From positions 999,501-1,063,500 of the forward strand of contig NC_066266.1 in NCBI RefSeq assembly GCF_905404315.1: DNA of 64,000 nucleotides, written 5' to 3'. Below are positions 19,782 through 32,115 of this stretch, one piece after another. The position numbers and the translations under genes were made by a program. Below the pieces are notes generated by a model. That model did not search any database. It had not been told where the DNA came from and saw nothing but the letters and a program-made list of their open reading frames with translations. Source of the stretch: Leptidea sinapis (Eukaryota; Arthropoda; Insecta; Lepidoptera; Pieridae). Position 1 is the first letter of the stretch; each line of letters starts with the position of its first letter.

Positions 19782-20163
19782 TATAATAATTATTGAGATT
19801 ATTAAAAATACTAGAATTCAATTGTGTTACTTAATTTTTTTAGCTTCATCCCAAATTTAATTATGTCCTTTAATATTACTGGACTTAGGAGAGGTTTACT
19901 TTTCTTATTTTTTGTAATTTATATTCAATGAGATAATCAATTTATCAAAGAATAAAATTAGGTCTGCCATCTCCTTGCATTCTGATGGCAGGAAACCTTT
20001 ATCTGAAATAGGTTATGTTCATTAGCAATAAGTATATTGTTAAGGCGCTATGGATATTACAGTTAATATAATTAGGTGTCGAACATAAATTAATTAAACC
20101 ACAAGTAAAGTATATCTTTATTTGGAACAAGCATTAGAAGTAGCAGTTGGCAGCAAATAAAAA
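19782..20163. repeat. About 390-bp near-identical direct repeat, copy 2
   Basis: This is the second copy of 14364-14758 in the same orientation, 5.4 kb away and outside the coding part of poly(A) polymerase. It lacks 14 bp (AACAATTATTACAG) present in copy 1. Confidence 0.8.
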
Positions 20164-20361
20164 ACAATACATATATATACTTGTGGCGACAACATGGGAC
20201 GGGTCATCCCCTTCCCTAAAACATATTTGAGGCAGCGATGGCTGGCTCATGCATCATGCTTGTGAACGGGTGCTGCTTTTGGTGGCAGGATGATCCTGTT
20301 GCCAGAGGCTGGGCTTCAGATTCTTAAAAGTTATTATGTATATATTTTAATATATAATCCC

Positions 20362-20735
20362 TTATGAAATGCTCACATAATACCTTAATTCATTTATGGT
20401 GTGTATGTGGATGACGCAGCTACTGTACTCAATAACTTTTGTTTTGAATTATAATTTACATTTACTTTTTAACTTACTTGTGTAAGGCATTGACTATTTG
20501 ATGTTTGAGTGTGTTTGTTGCATCAATTTACATAAAATATTGTGATGGTTTGTAAATCAATGAAAATGTAAATCTTGATTTAAAAGAGTGGCAATGAGTT
20601 TCTTGGTACTTCTTCTCATTAGCTCAACCCTTTACGAAGTAGTGGTAGATTCAATAATTAAAAAAAAAAATTTTTTGACATTCATAAGTGTCATTTCCTT
20701 GACCTTCATGAATAAAGTGATTTTGAATTGATTTA
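20362..20735 (+). repeat. LINE 3'-end-like repeat, copy 2
   Basis: This is a diverged direct copy of 19098-19475, with the same ordered blocks and the same ATGAATAAAGTG end. Confidence 0.65.
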
Positions 20736-22400
20736 TTTTACAGTAGTTTTTATTAATAATTGATCTGAGGAATGAGCAAGTACTGTTGCCAAGGTTTTTG
20801 TGAAAAGCAAAAATATATGTTTAGCCATGCTCATCTCTCAAAGTAAACCACACAATTTCAAGATTGTGGATAGATGACAATTTTTTCTAGCATTCAAGTC
20901 GATGAAAACAACAGAATAAAATGAATTTCGAAAAATGTAATTACTGGTCTTACGGCTCTATAAAATAATATAACTATAAATAATGTGGCAAAAGTCCCTA
21001 ATCTTATCTAGGTTGCTATGGAAGCTATTTAATGTGAAAGTCAATATTTTCAATTTTTTAAACATAATCATGTGATAATCATGGATATTGCTTCATATCA
21101 CTCAGTGCAAAAAAAACTACTAGAAAAATGAAATAATTGCATATCTGCAAAGCAAAAAAATATTGACTGAAGTTAGTTAATATCCACAAACCCTGAATGC
21201 CAACTTACATTAACTCAATAAAAATGTAATAATAAAGTCATTATTTAGAAAATAGAACTTCCAATGTTTGGTTTAAGTTCAACATCTAAGAGTAGTTGAT
21301 TTTTCAACCAAATGGTATAACCCTAACCATTGAAATGTCCAACATATCAACCAATGACTGAGCTAGACAATGTTATGTGGTTTGAAACAACAGATAAAGA
21401 GAGAGAATAGATGCAAAAAAGAGATCAACATGCTCATCAATCAATTTATTTACGGTTAACACTTAATGATTTGTTATGCCATCTTTGAGACTTTCCACAC
21501 TGTATCACTGAACAATATGGTTTAACATTGGTATCATGGACAATATTATTACTGTGACTCTCTGCAGTGGACTGAAAAATGTAAAAGTGGTGGGAGACTG
21601 TTATGCAGTGCTACTCCCAAACCTGTGCTAGAGCTATATCCGTAGGTTGAACTGTCTGTGAGTAATTCATATAAACACCTATGCCTCAGAAGCAAACATC
21701 AATTTTCTAAATATTGCACCTTCGGATCCACACCTGGGACCTCTAATCAGTCAGCAGGGTAGGTACTGACTTAACTTTATGTATCTATTGCAATTGTTTT
21801 AATTTTTTATTTTAGGCCTTTATTTTAATGTTCTCTCCGCCTGTAAAAGCTGTCAAACTGTCAGAGGACTTTAAATAAATAAATAAGTTATTGAATCTGA
21901 TTTAAATGAGACATACACCAGCTGCTGAACTTAATTATTATTATTTTCAGATTATATACACATCACTATTAATAAATAACTCTCTTCATAACAAATAGTA
22001 AAACAAAACTCAAATAATCTATTAAAATGAATTAATAAAAAAGTCACTGTGATTCTTGTTCCAGTTCAATAAAAGTCACGGTGAAAAATTGTCACTTCCA
22101 ATGTCATCATAGTTCGATAGAGCTCCATAAAACGGTGATGATACTCAGTAACTAGTGAGTTTTTCATTGTTTGGTGTTAGCACCATCTACTTTAGTCTTG
22201 ACATAGTATTTTCTTTTGTGGTTACTTCCAATGTTCCTACCTAATACTTTTAATAAGTTTTATGTAATAATAATTATTATTATACTTCCGTATGATCAAT
22301 AGATGTTTAATTGATGATTGTTAGAATTATAGTACTACTAGTTCATTATTAAAATTAGCCCTTATTATAAAATTAATTAAAGGTAAAAAATATAATATTA
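20736..22400. other. AT-rich stretch, nothing recognised
   Basis: I see no ORF longer than chance, no recognisable domain and no clear element ends between the LINE-like repeat and the hAT-type MITE. The 5' UTR and promoter of poly(A) polymerase could lie anywhere upstream of 17113, but no signal fixes them. Confidence 0.4.
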
Positions 22401-22408
22401 ATAATATC

Positions 22409-22726
22409 CAGGGAGCACACATGTCATGTCAATGACAGAAGTATGACGCCAAGCTACATACAGGATGAAAAAAGACAAATTGTTGGTTTTCATGACTATC
22501 TCTTCATTTAATTATGTGTGTTGTTTAGAGATAAATTAATTAGTTATGATTTATAACTAACACATTTTGTTTCCATCACATTAAATACTTGTTTTTTATA
22601 TTTCAGAAACTATTATGTTAGAATGATATATTGATAGACTATCTGTCACTACATTTTTTGAAACAACCTGTGTGTTTATATTAATATGGCATTATGATGA
22701 AACAGGCATGAAATGTACGCTCCCTG
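22409..22726. mobile_element. hAT-type MITE
   Basis: The element is 318 bp with ends CAGGGAGC...GCTCCCTG; the inverted match extends about 20 bp with mismatches. The flanks are ATAATATC (22401-22408) and ATAACATC (22727-22734), an 8-bp target duplication with one difference. CAGGG ends and 8-bp duplications are typical of hAT elements. It has no coding. Confidence 0.8.
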
Positions 22727-22734
22727 ATAACATC

Positions 22735-25700
22735 TAACAGTTATTAAGAAAATATGTTATTCAGTAGGTTCTAAGTATCAATTAATTATCAAAACAGGTT
22801 TTTCTTTAAAGTGTTGAGCCATATTCTGCTTGTAGGCACAAAATAGCAGTGAATAAAATATATATTAAATAAATGCATGAAAGATATGTAGTTATAATTG
22901 ACAAAAATATCAAAAATAAAAATATAATTTAGTATTTTATTAGTATTTAATTTATTTAGTAGTCAATATAAGTAAACAGGGTAGCCCACATTTAAAAGAA
23001 GGGCTGAGACATAACTGTTTTATTATTGAATCAAAAATAATTTAACAGACCTACAACCAAACCACATACTTATAGCAGTGACATATTAATAGTTGTTGAT
23101 ACTCCTAATCACATGTCGAGAAACAGCCGTTACTCAAATAACAGTTGATTATAAAATGTCGGTGACATTCCGAACATTGTTACTTTGTTTATGTTGTGAA
23201 ATTCCAGAAAGGCAGAATCAGTGACATTTATCACTTACATCTAAGTCTGGTACATAGCTGTGTACCAAAATTTGGGTCAAACTGGATAACTCTGTTATGA
23301 CCTTTGTACCAATGAGCCCCAAGGACCTGCTCCACCCCAAAGGGAATATCCAAAATTAACTGATTAATTAATTATGTAATTGCCGAATTTATTCTCAGTA
23401 TATTTTACAAAGTAGTGGTATGAACCATAAGTATTTTTTGTTCAAAACTGCAGCAGCCACAGCAATTTTTATACCAAAATAACTATAAACAAGTTTTTGG
23501 TCTCATAGCCATCACAATGTTTATAAATTATTTTTTGACAAAAACAAGCCCTACACAATGGCACAATATTGCCTACTATTTTACCTATGTTTGCTAAACA
23601 AACATGTTGATAGCTTGGAGAATGAATATATATTATAAAAAAACATTATAAACAATGCTTGATATTCCAAGCTGACCTACGAATTTTAACGAGTTCATTC
23701 AACCCCTTTCATGATCGACGTCTATGTAATATTGTTGAAGTTCAAATGTGTATTTACACCTTTGAACTTCAACAACTTTTTGATTATTATTATAGGCCAA
23801 ACTATAATACGTTTTATCAAAAAACCTTCGACATTATCGGAAACAAACAACTTAAAGACACATTTCATATAGTTCGAGAACATCCATTGTGCGAGTAAGA
23901 ATAATAAAGGCCAGACCAGTATTTAAGCATTATTTTATAAAAATAACTGTGGGTACAAATGTTCAATTAACATCACAGTGTAGATATATGACAACACATT
24001 TAAAATAAACACGAAGTGATTAGAAGAATTGTGTTGGCTCACGTTGCGCCATAAATTGATGTAACCTCAAGTTTTTGGCACTTAAACCGATACTAAAATA
24101 CAAAATAACTTACCAATTAATTGAAACGTTATTTAATAAACTCGAACTCACACTATTATTGTACAGCTAAGTCATATTAAAGTAAAGAAATAAACATTAA
24201 TTCCAAAACAAGCACTCAATAGTCTAACAACAAGGTAGCCATTTTAGACAATGGCGAAGATCATTATTGCCCACAGCGAAAATAATTATATACCTATTTT
24301 CTAATATTATCGGGTAGCCCGCAAGATACTGTTGCAAGTGAAAAATGAATTGGTTAGGTTAGTAATATTATTTTAATAACGTATTGAGGGATCTTTAGAT
24401 AAAAATCTGTGAAATCTAAATAATAATATTAATAAAGTCTCAGTACTAATGTAATTAGCCCTATGTTTTATCAGATGAAAATGTAAAAAATTATTAAATT
24501 GTTATAGGGTGATCCTGTAACCTCCTGTCTCCTTAATTATTCACTGCCGTTCTGGAAGAGATTTTCATATTATTATAATGTACCACTTATAACTATTAAA
24601 ATCTTGAAATTACACTTCAAGAAAAAAATATATAATGTAAAAAAATCTACGTCACTTGCCTTGTCCTTGCCTAAAATAAATTTTAAATGGATCGATATCG
24701 AGTCTTTTATAATAGGTTGACAGACGACTCAGCTTGATTATTGCAAACTAATAATGTGCGTTTCCCTATATAATTACAATGAACAACGCCATTGTCTCTG
24801 GGTAAGGAAATATTCTGACACTTTTAATAATGGCTTACTAAACATATTTATTTATATGAAATACTACTGAAAGAAAGATTTTTCCTTGCACATTCAATCA
24901 AAAACAAGATAAAGTTACATACCAATAATTTCCAGTAAATGAGTTTGAAACAATGACAAAAACCTTTATGGCATATTTTTACGATTCCCAATAATTATTG
25001 TATGTTTAAAAAGTCGTCTAATGAATAAAACTCGCGGTAGGGCAAATAAAACATTGGCACTCAAATTTATGCTTTTATTTATTTATATAATATTATTACA
25101 TTTATTTATTTATTTATTTATTAACATAACTCTAAAACACAGAAAATTTAAGTACAACAAAAATATAAAAAACATAAGAGAGACAAAAAATGGTTGCTGC
25201 TATAATGATACATTACAAGTTCTATATTCAATAAAATACAGAATAAATTGTATTTCAATAATCTTTTCCCTATGACCATATTTATAAAATATACATTTCA
25301 TGCAAAAATATTACGATGAGAGTCTCAAAACTTTTATCACTTAACGTTCACTTCACCAATTTTCGCGCGTAATACAAATGCCTACTTCGCTAATAGGTAG
25401 GTACTCAATGTGATATTTGAAGTTCTTCTTCTTCGTGGTTTATTGGCTCTGCATTTGAAGTTTCTTTGATCAGTTCTTTTTTATTGGCTCCGCGCGATAG
25501 CGCCTTTGTCAAGTCTGTGATCAGTTTATGCCTTAGATTGATGACACTATAGAAGTAGATGCCGCGAGCCCCTTTTAGATAGCAATAGTTTTGACAGGAG
25601 TAGATTAAGGTGCTGTCATATTACTAGAATGAGTAAAATTATCGTATGCCATAATGTCACATACTCAACAGATGATTGGGAATGTAAATGAATTAAACGT

Positions 25701-25950
25701 TATAATAATTATTATTAATTAATGATAATTATTTATTTGTTATAGAACCATAACATAACAAAACTAATTTCATAAAATCACTTATCATTAATATCCTATT
25801 AAAATATACCACAATCAGAAATAGTATACTATATAATATATTGTGTTATTTGTTTTTTTTATTCACATGTAAATATTTATTTTCTTTAATAAATCTAAGT
25901 CCTTAAATTATGTATAAAAACTATAGAGAGTATATATATTATTAGAGAGA
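22735..25950. other. AT-rich stretch, nothing recognised
   Basis: The stretch contains short ORFs (for example 23659-23898 and 25021-25275) with low-complexity or unremarkable composition and no domain. Around 24230-24340 there is a slightly less AT-rich patch. I can support no gene here. Confidence 0.4.
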
Positions 25951-25959
25951 TACAAAACC

Positions 25960-26345
25960 AAAATATCATATACTTGGAGTGTAGTGGAGTCATGCCCAAG
26001 GGCTGAGCTATCGGTGGCAGAGCCGCAGACAGAGACATCTGTATTTGATCATTGAGCCAACCGCTAAGCGAAAACCTTTTGATATATTGATAGAGGCTCT
26101 TCACCATAATACCGCCGTAAGGACTATTCGGGCTATGATGGTCGAGTCAACGTCTCATATCTCGTTAGCCAAGTCAAAGTAGATGCTAGACTTGTCCTTC
26201 TTAGATTTCATGAGGTAGACTTCATATTATGGGATAGTGATTTCGACGAGGACAGCCTGATGCCGGGATCGGTTTACCACCACATTACCATGCTTATTTA
26301 GGTGACAATAATCCTGCCCGTGATGATAGACTATTCCCAAGAACC
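25960..26345 (-). mobile_element. LINE C-terminal fragment
   Basis: Broken minus-strand frames read HQAVLVEITIP, then KSKKDKSSIYFDLANEI, then DVDSTIIARIVL and a tail related to SLDQHLKRLSLGGW. This is the conserved C-terminus of a widespread arthropod LINE open reading frame. Two stops interrupt it. No 5' part is present. Confidence 0.72.
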
Positions 26346-26394
26346 AGCGCTGGTACGTATTTATAGTATGAATTATTATTGTTACTAACCATAT

Positions 26395-26505
26395 TTTAAC
26401 CGATTTCAAAAAGTAGGAGGTTCTCATTTCGACGGTATTTATTTTTATGCTTGTAACTTCAGAACTTTCGTCTGGGTGAACCAATTTTGATTATCCTTTT
26501 TTATT
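26395..26505. repeat. Short dispersed repeat
   Basis: The block ACCGATTTCAAAAAGTAGGA...TCTCATTTCGACGGTATTTA followed by GGGTGAACCAATTTTGAT resembles a motif that is very frequent in lepidopteran intergenic DNA. The class is unknown. Confidence 0.4.
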
Positions 26506-26915
26506 TGTGGTGTAAAGTGGTGGTGCTTCCCGTGTGGGTCAGTCTCATTTTAATTTGTTCTAGTTCTGACAATGACATCCACGAGAAAATCATATAAGTC
26601 TTAAATTTGCATTAAGTATGTATGCGACAAATGGACGAATAATTCAATATCACGCCAACCGATTCTGATGATTTTTTTATTAGAAAGGAAATACTTCAAG
26701 GGCAGTTTAACGAGAGCTTGATTAAGTTCTTATTATGGGATTCATCACATAGTAACAGAAATCCTCAATTTTTAGGGGCAAATTAACGATACTCGGCCGA
26801 ATGTTTTATATGCTATATGCGGATATTTGTGTCATCTACCGTATCATCTTTATGCTCAAGTAATTGTTGTTGTTGAATATGATGATCAACGAAACCCCTT
26901 AAAGGATTACTTACT

Positions 26916-27085
26916 TTACTTCTTATCTGTGGCAGAAATTCTGTCTGCACCACGATGCAATGTTCTATCTATTTCTGCACTCTTCACAAGTCTCTTTTCA
27001 AACTGTCCTCTAGGTAGACTTCCTCTGTTGACATAGACGTATCTCCCTGACTTCGTTGGTTTCATTAAAACAACGCTGTCTTCAC
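26916..27085 (-). other. Unidentified short ORF, possible exon
   Basis: The minus strand encodes about 50 codons ending at a TAA (26918-26916). The peptide includes SGRYVYVNRGSLPRGQFEKR and LVKSAEIDRTLHRGADRIS. The composition looks coding-like and differs from the AT-rich surroundings. There is no in-frame start before an upstream TGA, so it would have to be a terminal exon (a possible acceptor lies near 27083) or a transposon relic. I recognise no family. Confidence 0.25.
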
Positions 27086-27089
27086 ATAT

Positions 27090-28490
27090 TATTCAGACAA
27101 ATTAGTTGGTGTACTACAGATTCTTTCTACAGATTCAGAAATCTTTGCCAATATAAAATGCACTAAAAAGTAAAATAAATATATATATCTTAAATTTTTT
27201 TTGGAGTTCTCCTAAGTTAAATGAAATAATAAATATTAAACGTAGTTAGAGTAAACTACCTGAAAGTCAATTAAATTATTACGACAATATGAGGTAGTTA
27301 CAATAATTGTTATTTTTGGGGTCGGTGTCAGCCAAGGTAGGCTTGTAACTCAATACATACATTAGGTGAGATGTGCTAGTGTCGCACTGTTGCGACGTGA
27401 CGAGGCGAGAGTGGGAAATGTATTCACTTACATGAGTAAATTTTAACTGCACCTTCAATGAGCCGTTTGTGTATATTTTTTGTTATTATTTGTGTCGCAT
27501 CAAAGTGGACTGAAGAAACTTCTTGCACCTTTATTTTGTTTCCATAAATCTGTTCGCCCTGTTGCTTTTATCCATTTTTTTTAGTACTGGTTCTAATGGA
27601 ACATGAAATAGATTTGTTTATTATTTTATTTATTATTTTACTACACATTGTATCCTTTATCATGTTCCTTGTTTTATTATCAATCACTAGAAAACGTAGA
27701 AATATCATTTCCTTACTCCAAATTAATATACCGTTATAAACTATTAATAGTAATACCTGCTATAACTTGGGGAAAACTGTATCTATGTTATGGTAATATT
27801 TTGGTTGTCACTGTTTTATAGTATGTTTATTTTGATTACGACAAATTTACTGAAAATAGGTGACTATTGATCAAAAATCAATACTTTGGAAAGAATGTTT
27901 CATATAAAATTTATTTGATACAAGCTTGTTACAAAGGTTCTAAGTTAGCATTATCTACTCTCGTGTAAATATTTGTTTAAACTTAAACCTAACTGAAAGT
28001 GTGTGTGTTTCATTTAGTACATTACATGGGCGACGATAAAAACAACTAGGTAGGTACTCGCGATCAACATCTCGAGGTTGTAAAATTACACTAATTACCC
28101 ATATACATATGGGTACATAGATAAGTCCTAGTAAGTATTTACGTAGTTACCAGTTTTCTATGTAAACAAAAACCTACCTATATTAATTATATGTTATATT
28201 TATTATATTTTTCTAGTACACCACATATTGTTGATTAATTTTATACAATGTCCGCTTTAATTAGTTTCCTTACAGTTTTTTGAATGAAATAAATAAATGT
28301 TAAGAAATCAGTGCTGATCAACATGTGGGCCGAAAATTTTTAATTATCATTTTTATTGGTTAGTTACTAACGCCCGACGCTTCAACAGGGTTTTTATAAG
28401 TTTGGCCGCTATTTGTGTCTGTTTTTAATACTCATAAACGAGTGAACCGATTTTGTTCTTATTTATTTGAAAGATTTCTTAAGGTTAAAC
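27090..28490. other. AT-rich stretch, nothing recognised
   Basis: No ORF, element ends or RNA gene can be supported. A small GC-richer patch lies at 27365-27420. Confidence 0.4.
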
Positions 28491-28491
28491 A

Positions 28492-28852
28492 CACGGACTA
28501 GTAAAAAAGGACTCCGCGCCGTGATATTAGCAAGTGAAGCACCTTTATGCTAGTGTGTGTGCGGTTACGGGGTATACCAGTTCCACAATTTTTTCTCCTT
28601 TAAATAATCATATATCCACAAATACTTTTATAATATTGTTTTAACACTTTTTCTTAACGCACGACGGCATTTTTAAAATATTTTATTGCGACGCAAACTG
28701 ATCTGTCACAGACGATGGCAAATCTCATAATGGCGGCCGATCGACTTGTATTAGTGTAAGTGTAGGTTATGTTTTACACGTTTACCGGCTTGTTTTGGTG
28801 CCTCACTGTAATGTAAGGTGACACGGAGTCCTTATTTTTTTACTCGTCCGTT
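28492..28852. mobile_element. MITE with AAGGACTCCG ends
   Basis: The left end CACGGACTAGTAAAAAAGGA followed by CTCCGCG pairs with the right end ACGGAGTCCTTATTTTTTTA followed by CTCGTCCG. The arms are about 30 bp with small indels and the element is about 360 bp. A target duplication is not clear. It has no ORF. Confidence 0.65.
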
Positions 28853-28859
28853 GTTGTTC

Positions 28860-29635
28860 ATAGACATGTTTTATCAAAATCAGTTAAGACGTACATATAG
28901 TACATTAAACACGTACGTTTTGTAGGCTTTTCTTTTAAAATTCGAAGTGTTATATGGTTCTAGTTCAGTAAGAGAGAGACCTACAGAGATGAAGACATAG
29001 GGTATATACAGTTAAAAAGAGAGGGAGACGTATATACAATCAAGTACCGAATAACTCCTGAACATAAAGTGCGTTAAAAACCACTGTGTTTTGCAATGCA
29101 ACAAGAGAATAAGAGATAATAAGCATTTCATATAAATACTGCGCAGCTAGCAAAGGCGAATGAACATATTCTGTGGCATTTTTAGTGTAGTGTGGTGTTA
29201 CTTTTTTCTCATTTTTGGGTCCTCAGGCACATAAAAAGAGTTTATCAGGTGGTTTATCTGTTGAATTGAACTGGTAAGATACACAACACAGTGTTTGTTT
29301 TCAATATTTACCACAGAGAAGTTTATAATTTTGATGTATACTAAGCAGTGGCAAAAAAAATTCGGCTGGAAATACGCACTTTGATCGTAAATATGTATCT
29401 TAAAAAACGAACGAAAAAAGATATTATGAAAAAAGTGGAAACCGTTTCTTTCATATTTTTTTTAAAATATTACAATATTATTACGAAATGAGCTAGTAAG
29501 CTACGTTTAAATTTAATACAATCCCTATACTACTTTATTTGTAATACAATTGACATTAAAATATCCAATCAAAATGTAAGCGATAAACATGATAATTATC
29601 TCAAGGCACAAACTTGTCTGACTAATGAACATTTA
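28860..29635. other. Spacer before LINE A1
   Basis: No gene is seen. Part of this stretch may be the 5' untranslated region of the LINE whose endonuclease starts near 29647, but I cannot place its 5' end. Confidence 0.35.
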
Positions 29636-29639
29636 AATT

Positions 29640-30598
29640 AAATCACGTGACAAAGGAGAACTACTCTGGCTGTGAAACTATTAATAAGATATCTCCTAAA
29701 ACACTTAAGTTATATTATCAAAACATTCAAGAATTTTCAAGTGAAGAATTACTAATAGAATTATTTTTAGATAGATGTAATTATGATATTTTGTGTTTAG
29801 TTGAACATGTGTTACAGGAACATCAATAGTTATTTAATGATAAAAATTATACGATTATTAGTTCATTCAATAGAAAATTAGCTACTCGTGGTGGATCCCT
29901 TATATTAGTCCGTAATAACATAAAAGTAAAAGGGAGTAAAGATATTGTGGCATTGTCGATTGAACAAACCATAGAGATCTCATGCGTGGAGCTAGAAAAT
30001 TACTTAATAGTCTGTGTGTACAGGCCACCATATCAAAATAATCTTTTAAATTTTTATTGGTATTGGAAGATAGAACTAGACTCTCAAAAAATAGCATTTA
30101 ATGGTTTGTGGAGACTTTAATATTAATATTTTGGATATTTGTAAAAGCTGAAACGACTTACTCAACTTATTTAAATCTTTTGACCTTACTCATTTATTTC
30201 ATGAGCCGACGAGAACAATTTCAACAACTGCGACTTGCATTGACAATGTGTTTACTAATTTTAATTGCTTTGATTGTGCAATTATAAAAAATTTACCGTC
30301 TGATCATAGCGGGCTTAGTGTATCTCTACCTTTTTCTCAGTTTATTCAGAGTATTATCGTCAAAAGTAGACCAATAACTAGGAAGCAGATAGTAAAGCTT
30401 AACTAAATATTGTATAAATTGCTACAAGAACAAAATTATGATTACAGTAATAAATATATACGAATAACTATTATAATCACTTTTTTAATATAGTGCAGCC
30501 AGTATACGGTGAAAATTTTAAAAGGAAAGGGACAAAAATACATTTGAAACAAAAATTTAATGAGTGGGCTACTAAAGGCATACGCATAAGCAGGGACC
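29640..30598 (+). mobile_element. LINE A1: endonuclease part
   Basis: Broken frames encode an apurinic-like endonuclease of a non-LTR retrotransposon: LKLYYQNIQEF at the start, ILCLVEHVLQEH, VCVYRPPY, and DLTHLFHEPTRTISTTATC followed by IDNVFTNFNCFD and LPSDHSGL near 30300. The linker continues to FNEWATKGIRISRD at 30555-30598. A 1.5-kb insertion interrupts here and the LINE resumes at 32116. It is of the CR1/Jockey-group type; the family was not determined further. Confidence 0.85.
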
Positions 30599-32115
30599 AA
30601 TCATATTTAAAAGTATAGATAGGTTACTTAAACAACATTCGGTGTTTATAAATGATACACTAACCCACACAAGAATAATTTAACATTGCAATAGCACACC
30701 ACATTACGATTACACGTCAAAGAAGGATAGTGCATGCAAAATGCAATTATCGCAAGCGAAAAAGAGATAAATCTAATTTGCTAATTGCTTCGTATTTGAA
30801 TAGATAAATACAGAATCATCCATCAGATATGATTTTTTACCGTACGCCGTGATTTATACCTAAAATACGATTTTTTATTTAGTCATTCATGAGAGAGAGA
30901 CAGAGAGAAAGAGATTCATGAGAGAGAGAGATTTATTCATGAGTTCATGTAGTAAAAGTTTTAAAGGAGTAAAAGTGCATTGAAATTAGGTAAATAAAGT
31001 GTGATTGATTTTGTAAAAAAAATATTTAATTATACTCGTAGTATACTTATAGCCACATTGATGATATCAATTATTTGTACATAAAATAATGGAAAACATA
31101 CAGACATAACAAAACAAAACCGAAATTTATTTACAGTAAGTAACCAAGCTAGTTACCAGTTAGCAAGCGATATTCCGAAACGGACAGTGTTACTGAAAAA
31201 AACTCCTACGTAAGCAAATAGCACTCACTGTCTACGTCCGCTACCTGCCCTAAAACTGTTTTTGTAGTTTGATAGTTCAGCTACCTATATACGCACTTGT
31301 TTATTATTACTTTTCGTATTACATTCACTGGAACAACGCTTTTTTTTACATCGTTTCCTAAAGTATACTACCTCGATCATCCCGGAACAGACAGCATCAA
31401 TATTTCGCCCTTTCTGTACGTTGCGGAATTCGGCTTGACTCGGCTTGGCGGCGATCGGCGATGTCATGGCGTCATATTTATTTTGTTAGAGAATTAATGA
31501 AATCAAATAAAATGTTATAATTCATGATTTCTTAACAGTGATATGTAAATGTATTATTTCTGTTTACTTTCGTAATTACTGCATCTTCCTATAACACAAG
31601 ACAGCATTTTATTAGTGTACCTATATCAAATGTAAGCAATTCTGTCAACAACAAACGCGTGCGTACCGTTTTCATATCGAGAGAGCGACTACGACCAAAG
31701 GAACCAATTGACTCCATTTAGGCGATTGATTTTCGGCGCGCTAGTGACATATCTACCTCTTTTAATACTATAATATTGAAGCTGTACCTACAACCAATAA
31801 TATCAATTAATATAAATGTCTAATATCTAACTTGTAACGTACCTTCGTAGCATTATAGATCGTAGAAACATTAATCGTGCATATTAAATGTAATAAGAGT
31901 ATGCCGAAAAATATTGGTGTGTATTTTCTAAACTTGTAAATATTTTTTAAGTAACAATTGTAATTGGTTAACTAGTTTTAAGGATTTTGTATATATATAT
32001 ATATCATGTAACTGAAGTAAAATAAATCGTCTTCCACATATTCCTCACAGTCTTCATACTACTCAAGCAGTTGTGTTATTTAATCTCCAAACGCTCAGTC
32101 TCCAAAATATCATTG
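30599..32115. mobile_element. Unidentified 1.5-kb insertion with 8-9-bp target duplication
   Basis: GCAGGGACC occurs at 30590-30598 and again at 32116-32124, exactly at the break in LINE A1, and deleting one copy plus the insert rejoins the LINE reading in frame. The insert ends are weakly inverted (CAATCATATTT against CAATGATATTT if the last C of the left repeat belongs to the element). It contains a GA-rich stretch at 30889-30935, a (TA)n run near 31988 and no ORF with a known domain. An 8-bp duplication would suit a hAT or P-like element and a 9-bp one a Mutator-like element. The class is open. Confidence 0.72.

Noticed and set aside
23659..23898. 79-codon ORF in AT-rich DNA
   Set aside because: There is no domain, no splice signals and the composition follows the surrounding base content; it is likely chance.
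25021..25275. 84-codon ORF with an apparent membrane segment
   Set aside because: The hydrophobic run comes from TTATTTATTTA-type low-complexity sequence and is not evidence of a membrane protein.
30880..30940. GAGAGA-rich tract as a GAGA-factor promoter element
   Set aside because: It is a simple repeat inside an inserted element, with no gene start nearby to make a regulatory role credible.
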